Assembly (NCBI GenBank): GCA_027596945.1
Contig: JADGJH010000980.1
Location: 1-12,695 of the forward strand
Origin: Physocladia obscura
Lineage: Eukaryota > Chytridiomycota > Chytridiomycetes > Chytridiales > Chytriomycetaceae
DNA: 12,695 nucleotides
Direction: 5' to 3'
Positions 1 through 7,064 of the stretch are shown piece after piece. The position numbers and the translations under genes are program-made. The notes under the pieces were generated by a model, which saw only the letters and a program-made list of their open reading frames with translations, was not told the DNA's origin and did not search any database. Numbering within the stretch: the stretch's first letter is position 1; each line of letters starts with the position of its first letter.

Positions 1-218
1 ACAAACTTGCTATATGTAGTCTCATAACCCTTTTGAAACACTTTTCGTTCTTTAATAATTCTTACCAAATCTCCAACTTTCACATCAACTATTGGTTGTG
101 CATACTTAAGCTTACCAAAGCTGGCATTCGTAGAGTGTTTTATTTCAGGTGTTTCTTGGATGCTTTGATGAATCGTGTTGTTATAGTTGAAAACAATGTC
201 ATCAAGAACATCAATGAA
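1..218 (-). mobile_element. Retroelement/Polinton-type integrase, C-terminal fragment
   Basis: Reading the minus strand from about 218 down to 1 gives an open frame with the hallmarks of the end of an rve-type integrase: a FIDVLDDIVFNYNNTIH block (end of the catalytic core), then a QETPE block, then VKVGDLVRIIKERKVFQKGY, the small SH3-like C-terminal module of Maverick/Polinton and related transposon integrases. The frame continues off the left edge, so the true C-terminus lies outside the window. Toward higher coordinates the frame stays open to at least 360, but the residues no longer look like an integrase, so homology stops near 218. The fragment is therefore truncated at its N-terminal side, and the catalytic residues of the core are not present. 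I cannot decide between Polinton and LTR-retrotransposon origin from about 70 residues. Confidence 0.7.
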
Positions 219-248
219 GATGATAATGCAGCAGCTGTGCTGGTGGGC

Positions 249-605
249 ATGACGCAAGAGCGGCAAAATGCACCAGAGCGACAAGATGTTGCTGCCCCAG
301 CACCCAAAAGAAAGAGAGGAGGAGAGTTGGACATCGCATGCCGCCATGACGTCAAAAAACTGAAGGGGATTGCAAGGTTAAACAAAATTTTGGAAGTTCT
401 TACACAAGTGACACACGAAAACCGCCCTTTGCTGAATAATGGGAGCAGAGCATTCGCTGATGGATGCTACCCTATCACGCAGTGTCTGGAAAAACATTTT
501 GAAGGAGACAAAGCTGCTTTTGTTGAAAAACATGGGCTTAACTTTGTAACTTCTCGTTTCACTGCAAAGCACTGCAACGGACATGGTGATGAGTGCTCCA
601 TTTAG
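249..605 (+). CDS. Hypothetical protein abutting the integrase remnant
   Basis: An open frame on the plus strand encodes about 118 residues from the ATG at 249. The frame is open further upstream, with another ATG at 168, but that part lies antisense to the integrase remnant and is probably not coding. The protein begins with a Gln/Glu/Pro-rich stretch, followed by a basic PKRKRGGELD patch that could be a nuclear localisation signal. A helical segment (KLKGIARLNKILEVLTQV) and a Cys/His-containing end (KHCNGHGDEC) follow before TAG at 603-605. I do not recognise the family. It could be a gene or exon carried by the neighbouring mobile element, a host gene fragment, or the last exon of a gene starting outside. 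A pyrimidine-rich TTTTATTTCAG at 139-149 could be a splice acceptor supporting the last option. Confidence 0.4.
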   Translation: MTQERQNAPERQDVAAPAPKRKRGGELDIACRHDVKKLKGIARLNKILEVLTQVTHENRPLLNNGSRAFADGCYPITQCLEKHFEGDKAAFVEKHGLNFVTSRFTAKHCNGHGDECSI

Positions 606-1054
606 TGGATTGTCTTTATCATAATTTTTCAATTTTTTTATGAATTAATCATTGATATTAAGTTGATTAAGTTGTTGTTGTTGGACATGATTTCGTTTTA
701 AATTCGTTGCTCAGTCAATCAAAACAAATTTAAAAAGAAATTTAATTAAATTAAATTCCTGTTTTTGATTTGAAATTTTTGCTTTATTCGGCATTATCTG
801 TTGAATTGTTGCTTTATTGCTTTTTTGCTTATTATTCTTGTTTTGTTTCAGATTTAATTTTTCTGGAATAAAAAAATTATCTTCTGGAAAAAGTCGTACC
901 AAAGTCGTACACAGGATAGAGTATTATCTTGTCAACCGTCATTTTCATATCACAGAGGCTGCTTGAATAATGCTATGTGAACAATTGGTGTTGAAACTTG
1001 TGTGTTCGATGTTTTTGCGGATAGTTTGTGCGATTTTGACCGGGATAGGCAGCA

Positions 1055-1198
1055 TTAATATTTAATGGAAGGCAGTTTTGTGGAATCATTGCATTTCACA
1101 TTATTTGCGGGCATAGCGTGTCTCAAACCAAAGTTGGCAATACCCGCATAGGGATAATAGCCTGATCGTTCTGGGGCGCTGTAGTCAGAGCCACTCAT
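1055..1198 (-). CDS. Possible small Tyr/Pro-rich ORF, divergent from the UBX gene
   Basis: From the ATG at 1198-1196 a minus-strand frame encodes 47 residues beginning MSGSDYSAPERSGYYPYAG, ending at TAA 1057-1055. The composition (Tyr, Pro, Ser, Gly, Asn) looks like a disordered protein start rather than random AT-rich translation. A second frame, offset by one base, continues it with similar Asn/Pro/Gln-rich residues (NINAAYPGQNRTNYPQKH) down to about 980. This could mean a frameshifted pseudogene or a missed intron. It lies head-to-head with the UBX gene, 196 bases apart. No family is recognised, and it may be chance. Confidence 0.25.
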   Translation of the reverse strand: MSGSDYSAPERSGYYPYAGIANFGLRHAMPANNVKCNDSTKLPSIKY

Positions 1199-1259
1199 GG
1201 GAACAACAAAATATTTTTGTATTTAAAAATGGTTTTTTACCGATATATTTCTTCACGTT

Positions 1260-1267
1260 TCACGTGA
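1260..1267. promoter_or_regulatory. TCACGTGA E-box palindrome
   Basis: A perfect eight-base palindrome with a CACGTG core lies 128 bases before the ATG at 1395 and 62 bases before the weak divergent ORF. CACGTG is the classical site for basic helix-loop-helix factors (Cbf1, Pho4, TFEB/MITF class). Its position suits a promoter element, but a single palindrome can arise by chance. Confidence 0.35.
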
Positions 1268-1394
1268 TTCAGATTTCGAGGAATAATGAGAGTCTACCGC
1301 AGTTTAAACTGCCCGGAATTCTAATTGCCCACCAAGGTTTTTTCCTAGTTTTGCTGTTGCAGAGGGATGCTTTGTTTATTTGAAACAAATAAAA

Positions 1395-2625
1395 ATGGCA
1401 ACTGACAAAGAGCAACTGCTCGCGATGGGCTTTGAGGCGGCGCGCGTCGAAGCGGCGCTGAAAGCAACAAAGAATTCGGGGCTACAAGTTGCGATGGACT
1501 GGTGGGTTTGAGTTATTTAGCTTTGTGACACGTAATATTCGCGCATTCTATTGATTCGAATTGCATGGCTGCATTACGCCGCATTGCTTCAATGGAATTT
1601 GTATTCTCATATTTGAATCATTCAGGTTGTTTGCGCATGCGGATGATCCTCTTCCGGAAGCTGGCGAATCAAACGTAACTGCTGCTGCAGAAAACACCGG
1701 CGTAAATGACGACGCAATCACTGAAGAAGAAGCGACGGCTCAGTCTCTGAAATGCGATGACTGCGGTCGCCTATTGCGAGACGGTGAGTTGGCTCTTTTT
1801 CTTTTTTTTTGGGGTGCTTTCCTTCCAACTGTTATTCTCACCTGTCACAATCAAAAATAGCCGCTGCTGCCGAATTCCACGCGGTAAAATCAGGTCACCA
1901 AAACTTTTCCGAATCTACGCAAGCAATCAAGCCGCTCACCGAGGAGGAAAAGAAGGCAAAGTTGGAGGAGCTGAAGGCAAAAATGGCTGCGCGGAAGGAG
2001 GAGAAACGCTTGCTGGAAATCGAAGAAAATAAAGCAAAAGAGAAGGTTCGTCGCGCAACTGGCAAAGAACTCGTCGAAATCAAGGAAAAGATGGCCGAGC
2101 TGGAAATGAAAAAAGCGGCCGAAGCGAAGAAACGCGAAAAGGAGCAAGACAAAATCGCGAAGCAGAAAATTAAAGACCAAATCGAAGCTGACAAGAAGGA
2201 GCGAAACGCCAGAGTATGTTTTTGATATTATTTTTATGTTTCTCTTTTTTTTTGTGACGCGCACACTGATTATTCTCTTCAAAAAAAAGTTTGAAAAGGA
2301 AAAACTTGAACGGCATGGTCTTCAAGCCACTGCAACTACGACCGCTGCAGCTCCTGCTGCTGCAGTAGTCGCTTCAGCTGCCGGACCAAAAGAATACTCG
2401 GACGCCAGAATTCAAATTCGTCTTGCTGCTGGCGGAGCAATTACCCACGTTTTTAAAAGTGCTGACCTTCTCAGCGTTGTCTATGCGCATGTGTCAGAAC
2501 ACACTGGCGCTGCAATCGGAACGTTTAAACTTGCGACAACATTTCCCCGCAAAATTTTGGAAGAGCAAAGCAAAAGTCTGAAAGAACTTGGATTGGCGCC
2601 AAGTGCCTCGCTTGCGATGGTGTAA
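1395..2625 (+). CDS. UBXN1: UBA-zinc finger-UBX protein, p97/Cdc48 cofactor (UBXN1/SAKS1-like)
   Basis: Four exons (1395-1501, 1626-1783, 1861-2213, 2290-2625) join in frame to 317 residues. Domains in order: a UBA domain (residues 2-40) with an MGF loop and ending in AMDWLFAH; a C2H2-type finger (C79, C82, H95, H101; CDDCG...FHAVKSGH); a long charged Lys/Glu coiled coil (about 115-213) containing [17 protein letters not shown]; an Ala-rich linker; and a UBX domain (about 243-317) with the FPR p97-contact loop at 291-293. This order is that of UBXN1/SAKS1, which binds ubiquitin chains by UBA and the AAA ATPase p97 by UBX to modulate degradation of ubiquitylated proteins in cytosol and nucleus. 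The start is chosen because the UBA domain begins at once after it. Introns are 124, 77 and 76 nt. A tandem, thioredoxin-fused paralogue follows 140 bases downstream on the same strand. Confidence 0.9.
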
Positions 2626-2643
2626 AAAAAAAAGATAAACTGC

Positions 2644-2649
2644 AATAAA
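2644..2649 (+). terminator. AATAAA polyadenylation signal of the first UBX gene
   Basis: A canonical AATAAA lies 19 bases after the TAA stop at 2623-2625. It fits a short 3' UTR that ends before the start of the tandem paralogue at 2766. Confidence 0.5.
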
Positions 2650-2765
2650 AATATTATTTCTGTGCATTTCAGTACGAACAATGATAATATTTGTATTGAA
2701 AGCGATGTTCGAAACAAAACGAACAGAAATTCGAAATAAATTAAAAAACATTCATTTCTGGTAAC

Positions 2766-4635
2766 ATGATCGAAATTTCATCTGCCGCACAGGTATTTGT
2801 GGAATTCGGTGACTCGGCGCCCGGCTATAACATTTAATCATGAACCCAATAGTTCGACGAATACATCAATCGATCTTCGTTGACCGTCGTGGACTTCACG
2901 GTTTGTTTCATAGTAAAATCACATCAGATCATCTAAAAAAAAAAAAAAAAAACTCTAAAAAATATCAGGCGGCGTGGTGCGGTCCGTGCAAAGCGGTCGC
3001 TCCTCGGTACAATATTATGATTCTCATACACGTCAGCAAAACCGATTGATATAACTGAAACATTCTGCGCAGATTCGCAGCTCTTGCTGCCCAAAACAAA
3101 ACCTGTAACTTTCTCAAAGTTGACGTTGACCAGAACCGTGACATCGCATCAACTTACGGCGTGCGCGCAATGCCCACGTTCATGGTTTTTAAGAATGGCG
3201 AAAAGATTGATGAAGGTAATTTAAAGTTTGATTCAACTCTGTTTTTTTATTTTTCTTCTATTATTTTTAATTAATTTGTTTTTTCACCCCTTCGTGGAAT
3301 TCTGACATATGAAATAGTTGTTGGCGCCGATCTTCGACGTGTCGAAAGTTTAATTGAAACATACGGCAGCAAGTTTCCATCTTCTGGTGGCCATACTATT
3401 GGTGGTAGTAGTAGCAGCACAACAGCTGGAGCAGCTTACGTAAATCCGTGGCAAGACGCAGCAAATATCAAGAAAACGTCTGAGCCAAGGTCTGCTGAAT
3501 TATTATCAATTTCAGATCAAGCAACGTTAATTGACCTGGGGTTTGCCGAATCACGCGTTAAAGAAGCTTTGGATGCCACTAACCACACTGGAGCGCAATC
3601 AGCCTTAAACTGGTTTCTGAAAATAATTATTTATCTGTCTTGGTTATAATTTAACTAATTTTGTGAATACGAAGGCTATTTGCTCATCCGCTGCCTGCAG
3701 CTGAAAATGATAGCAATGAAACCGCAGAAAGCGATGTAGCTGCACAGTCTCTTCAGTGTAAAGATTGTGGAAGACTCTTGAAAGACGGTAAAGTCTTGAT
3801 TTCGTTAATTTAAATGATTAACAATCAAATATTATAGCTGTCGCCGCCGAAGTCCATGCCGGAAAATCCGGACACCAAAACTTTTCCGAAACAACTCAAT
3901 TGATCAAGCCACTAACTGAAGAAGAAAAGCAGGCAAAACTTGCCGATTTGCGTGCAAAAATGGCGACCCGAAAACAAGAGAAACGAGCTCAAGAAATTGA
4001 GGATTCAAAATCCAGAGAGAAAATTCGGCGTGCAACGGGAAAAGAACTGGTGGAAATTAAAGAGCGAATGGCGGAAATGGAAATGAAAAAGGCGGCGGAG
4101 GTAAAAAAACGGGAGAAAGAGGAAGAAAGAGTTGCGAAACAAAAGATTAAAGCACAAATCGAGGCTGATAAAAAGGAGAGACATGAAAGGGTGAGTTTAC
4201 TCAGTTACAACTGTGTTTTTGTTTAAAATTTTCTTTTTTTGTAGTTTGAAAAGGAGAAACGGGAGCGGCAAGGAGCAAAAGAAGACGCAGAAATTTTGCC
4301 AACAGCTATTTCATTTACACAATCTGTTGGCGGCCCAAAGGAATATAGTGAAGCCAGAATTCAAGTATTTCTTAAAAATATGGGATTTGTTTGTTTTTTC
4401 GCTAAAAGAAAAATTTCAACAGATTCGACTTCCAGCTGGCGGCGCTTATACACAAGTGTTCAAGAGTGATGACACTCTGGATGCTGTCTATGCTGTTGCT
4501 GCCGAAAAAATGGGCGCATCGTCATCATCCTCATTCAAACTGTCCACAACATTTCCAAGAAAGGTTTTGGAAGACAAGAACAAGACTCTGCAAGAACTTG
4601 GTTTGGCTCCAAGTGCTGCTCTTTTTGTTTCTTGA
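2766..4635 (+). CDS. Thioredoxin-UBA-zinc finger-UBX fusion protein
   Basis: Nine exons (2766-2792, 2853-2900, 2969-3006, 3073-3215, 3318-3612, 3675-3787, 3838-4190, 4245-4364, 4423-4635) join in frame to 449 residues. Residues 1-105 are a complete thioredoxin: [13 protein letters not shown] with the redox pair C29/C32, [21 protein letters not shown] with cis-Pro72, and [14 protein letters not shown] Gly/Ser linker follows (about 108-140), then a UBA domain (about 143-188, [13 protein letters not shown]), a C2H2 finger (C212, C215, H228, H234), a Lys/Glu coiled coil and a UBX domain (376-449) with FPR at 423-425. The core is colinear with the upstream UBX protein. It should act as a p97/Cdc48 adaptor that binds ubiquitin and can also reduce disulfides; the combined role is inferred. 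The first exon is only nine codons. One intron (2901-2968) contains an 18-base A run. I see no canonical AATAAA after the stop. Confidence 0.87.
2935..2952 (+). repeat. A18 homopolymer in an intron of the thioredoxin fusion gene
   Basis: Eighteen consecutive A residues lie inside the 68-base second intron (2901-2968), just before its acceptor. The tract takes up more than a quarter of the intron and is a likely site of length variation. Confidence 0.8.
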
Positions 4636-5104
4636 GAAATAGATTCAAAAATTGACTGCGTTTTCATTTTTTTTTTTTTTTTTTTTGGTAAATTTTCATT
4701 TTCAGGATGATGCATACAAAATGAACTTATTCACATCCACTCCAAACTATACTTGACATCAATCTTCCGAGAAAATCTAGCAATGTACATGTAGAATATC
4801 TGTCTTGTATTTGATGTCCACCTTTTTGGCTAACCAGTTCTAGAAGTGTTTGGCACCATCATTTAGTAATGGCTTGATGCGGATTTTCTTCTCAATAGTG
4901 GTAGTATAGTGGTATCTTGACTACTTCTCAATAAGGCATCGAGACAAAAATTTGATTATATTCCACTGGGGGTTATTTTGAACGGGCAGCAACTATGAAA
5001 GATGTAATTTTTCGTTATTTACTTTGATTTTGAGCAAATGGAGATTTTACACGATGCTACATCTGATTGAGCTCAGTCATTGAGTTTTCTTTTTTTCAGA
5101 GAAA
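4636..5104. other. Intergenic region with a T20 tract and possible retroposon debris
   Basis: A run of 20 T (4667-4686) follows the fusion gene. On the minus strand between about 4980 and 4715 one frame reads coherently but is broken by at least five stops, with blocks such as KIRIKPLLNDGAKHF and NWLAKKVDIKYKTD. Because the T run is a poly(A) tail on that same strand and lies 3' of the broken frame, an old retroposed copy is possible, with only a faint Gag-like look. A TTTCTTTTTTTCAG splice-acceptor-like stretch ends at 5099, five bases before the Tim23 start, suggesting a 5' UTR intron. No donor was assigned. Confidence 0.4.
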
Positions 5105-5799
5105 ATGTCAACGAGCGAATTCGTTCCCGACACGGAGACGCCAACGCGAGTTCGGACATTTGCGATCGACATCAGTAAGCTGACGACGGGCGGGGCGTAC
5201 GTGCACCCGATCCACGAGACTGGGCCGACGCAGCTGCTGTTCATTGCGGAGCCAGCGCTGGTGCCTGGTGCCGCAGCGGCGGGGGCGAAGCCGTCGGGGT
5301 CGCTGGGCCCGCTGCCGATGCGCACCAACTACGACAAGCTGCTGTACGGCACGGGCGCGGCGTACGTGGCGGGCTTCGCGGGCGGCGGCGCGTACGGAGC
5401 CGTGCGCGGCCTGCAGCTCGCCAAGCACGCGTCGCCCGCCGTCGTGTGGAACGCCGTCCTCAACTCCGTCGGCCGCCAGGGCCCGCGCTTCTCGAACTCG
5501 CTCGGCGCGCTGACGATGGGCTGGGCGCTGCTCGACAACCTCTTCTCGTCGCTGCGCCACACCGACGACTACTACAACCACCTCGCCGCCGCATTCCTCG
5601 CCGGCGCCATCTTCAAGTCCACCGGTTTGCCGTCGCCTTCTTTCTTTGTTGTTGCTAACACTCGCTCACAGCGGGCGTGCGTCCCGCGTTGATTGCCGGC
5701 GGGCTCATGACCGGTGCCGTTGGCCTGTTTGGCATCCAAGACGCGATAACCGGCAGACCCGCTAAGGGCACTTCTATTCCGTCACCAATTCCTGTCTGA
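5105..5799 (+). CDS. TIM23: Mitochondrial import inner membrane translocase subunit Tim23
   Basis: Two exons (5105-5624, 5672-5799; 47-nt intron) encode 215 residues. The N-terminal part (1-75) is hydrophilic and lies in the intermembrane space in this family. A four-helix Tim17/Tim22/Tim23 domain follows: LLYGTGAAYVAGFAGGGAYG (from 79), GALTMGWALLDNLFSSL (from 134), HLAAAFLAGAIFKSTAG (from 159) and ALIAGGLMTGAVGLFGIQDA (from 179), rich in GxxxG-type Gly. Spacing and the YGTGAAYV and FKSTAGV blocks match Tim23 rather than Tim17 or Tim22. It forms the channel core of the TIM23 complex that imports presequence proteins into matrix and inner membrane. The second exon is required to complete helix three and supply helix four. 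GC content is very high compared with the neighbouring UBX genes. A variant ATTAAA signal follows at 5806-5811. The gene converges with the calmodulin-like gene. Confidence 0.93.
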
Positions 5800-5922
5800 A
5801 CTCTCATTAAACAGTATATATTATTTGCATTGGCATTTCTAAATACAAAGATAGTTAATTTGAGGAGTTTTTGCGGTTGTGGTGGTTAGTCATGATTGAA
5901 AAATATATTGATGATAACGAAG

Positions 5923-5942
5923 TCACGTGATTTGGAAATCAC
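5923..5942. promoter_or_regulatory. TCACGTGA palindrome overlapping a 7-bp inverted repeat
   Basis: The same eight-base E-box palindrome as at 1260-1267 recurs here, with its last four bases shared by an adjoining inverted repeat of seven bases per arm and a GG spacer. It lies downstream of both flanking genes, so a simple promoter role is not obvious. Binding is inferred only from the motif. Confidence 0.3.
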
Positions 5943-6042
5943 AAGATGGAGATTGCGGCGGCTGAAACAAGAAAGTTGACTTGATTTTCTGACAGAAGGG
6001 TTTATTCACACAGAGAGATATGTTCTAAGATAACCACAGCGA

Positions 6043-6048
6043 TTTATT
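6043..6048 (-). terminator. AATAAA polyadenylation signal of the calmodulin-like gene
   Basis: On the minus strand AATAAA lies about 97 bases after the TAA stop (6147-6145), a normal distance for the 3' end of this transcript. Confidence 0.4.
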
Positions 6049-6144
6049 TGAAGAAGGAAACAAAAGCAAACACGAGACTTTAATAGAAGCAGAGTGCAAG
6101 CAAACAATAATGATTTGATTGATTGATGGTGGTAGTAATACGGA

Positions 6145-6662
6145 TTACAAATGCTTCGGGGGGGTCATCATCTTAGAAAACTCTTCGTAGTTGAGTTTGC
6201 CGTCGCCGTCGACGTCACACTCCTTGATGAGGTCATCTACCTCCTGGTCGGAGATGGAGTCGCCCTGGGCCTGTGCTGGTTTTGTTAGCAGGCGGAAAAG
6301 AGATGCGGGAGGACTGGGTAACCACGCACCTCGAGCGTCGCCTTGAACTCGTCGTGGGTTATGAAGCCGTCGGCGTTGCGGTCAAAGATGCGGAAGGCCT
6401 CCTTCATCTCCTCCTCGGCCTGCACGTCGCGGATCGACTTGGCGGCCATCGCCATGAAGGCGGCAAACGACACGCTGCCCTTCTTGTCGCCAATCGCCGC
6501 CACCAGCTCGCCCACGTCGGCCTCGCTCACCACTGTGTGGCCCAGCGAGCGGATCGCTGCTGACAAATCTGACACGTCGATATGCCCGTCGTTGTTGCGG
6601 TCGAATGCTGCGAACGCCGCCTTGAACTCGAACGTTTGCACCTCCGTCAACTCGCTGCTCAT
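6145..6662 (-). CDS. Calmodulin-like EF-hand protein with a degenerate second EF hand
   Basis: Two exons (6662-6330 and 6270-6145, 59-nt intron with donor GTGCGT) give 152 residues, close to the 149 of calmodulin. EF1 loop is [12 protein letters not shown] (Asp at position 12 where Glu is usual). EF2 is [12 protein letters not shown], lacking the first Asp and the last acidic residue, so it probably does not bind calcium. EF3 [12 protein letters not shown] and EF4 [12 protein letters not shown] are intact. [14 protein letters not shown] and EEFSKMMT are typical calmodulin framing, and the protein ends shortly after with a PPKHL tail. The family binds calcium and regulates target enzymes or cytoskeletal proteins. 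Reading through the intron would break EF4, so the splice is well supported. Exon GC is high, like Tim23. It may be a divergent calmodulin or a light-chain-type paralogue. Confidence 0.9.
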
Positions 6663-7064
6663 TTATACTGGATTTTCAAGTTGATGGATTTCGATGAAAG
6701 AAAAAAAGGAACTAAAGCTGTCCACCCTCCAAATTGGTTTGTTTCAGTGATTATAAAACCTCCTTTTTTCTGAATTTGTCATCTCCTTTAAAACCTCCAA
6801 CCCACCACCTTTCTCTTTTTCGTCACTCCTCTCAAGTCTCAACAACTTGTAGCGACATGTTTTGTTGATTTCTCATCTTATCTTTCCTGACAAATCTCTG
6901 TGCAATTGACGCAACTAGATCCAAATCAAACAGCCCGACAAAGAAAAAAAGAACTCTCTCGTACGTATAACAGACACATTTATCTGTCCATCCAATAACT
7001 TGGTCCATGTATAATACCAACTCTGGGTTGACAAATTGACACAAAAATTTTTTTTTTTTTTTTT
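6663..7064. other. Intergenic region between the calmodulin-like gene and the first bZIP gene
   Basis: This should hold the upstream region of the calmodulin-like gene (minus strand), with a CCAAT box on the minus strand near 6733-6737 and an AT-rich TTTATAA near 6751-6757. The rest is low complexity, with a T19 run at 7048-7066. A 70-residue minus-strand frame (7044-6832) is present but resembles nothing and shows no paralogy to the bZIP tail, so I do not call it. Confidence 0.5.

Larger units (their letters stand above)
606..1394. other. AT-rich intergenic region upstream of the first UBX gene
   Basis: Positions 606-900 are very AT-rich with simple A/T runs. Open frames there are Lys/Asn-rich and look like composition artefacts. 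Positions 950-1200 are more balanced and hold a weak minus-strand ORF (listed separately). Positions 1200-1394 should contain the promoter and 5' UTR of the UBX gene: there is a TCACGTGA palindrome at 1260-1267 and a pyrimidine-rich stretch ending GTTGCAG near 1362. No RNA gene or repeat array was seen. Confidence 0.6.
5800..6144. other. Convergent intergenic region between Tim23 and the calmodulin-like gene
   Basis: Both flanking genes end here. The segment holds the Tim23 signal ATTAAA (5806-5811) and, on the minus strand, an AATAAA at 6048-6043 for the calmodulin-like gene. A TCACGTGA palindrome at 5923-5930 overlaps a second perfect inverted repeat (GTGATTT-GG-AAATCAC, 5927-5942). No open frame of substance is present. 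Confidence 0.6.

Noticed and set aside
711..902. 63-residue minus-strand Lys/Asn-rich frame
   Set aside because: Its composition simply reflects AT-rich sequence, and its ends fall in homopolymer runs.
1890..2282. 130- and 99-residue minus-strand frames opposite the first UBX gene
   Set aside because: They are Leu/Phe/Ser-rich antisense readings of the Lys/Glu coiled coil and cross the real introns.
4902..4912. TAGTATAGTGG, identical to a tRNA A box
   Set aside because: No GGTTCRANTCC B box follows at the right distance (only a weak TTTGATTATATTCC), and the flanking sequence does not fold into acceptor and anticodon stems by eye.
5108..5581. Long minus-strand and plus-strand alternative frames across the Tim23 exon
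   Set aside because: They are Arg/Ala-rich shadows caused by the high GC of the real Tim23 frame; none has a recognisable domain.
6273..6684. Plus-strand frames opposite the calmodulin-like gene
   Set aside because: Antisense shadows of EF-hand coding sequence, which is unambiguous on the minus strand.
6832..7044. 70-residue minus-strand frame considered as a missing last exon of bZIP paralogue A
   Set aside because: It shows no likeness to the paralogue B tail and cannot be joined with a conserved splice phase.
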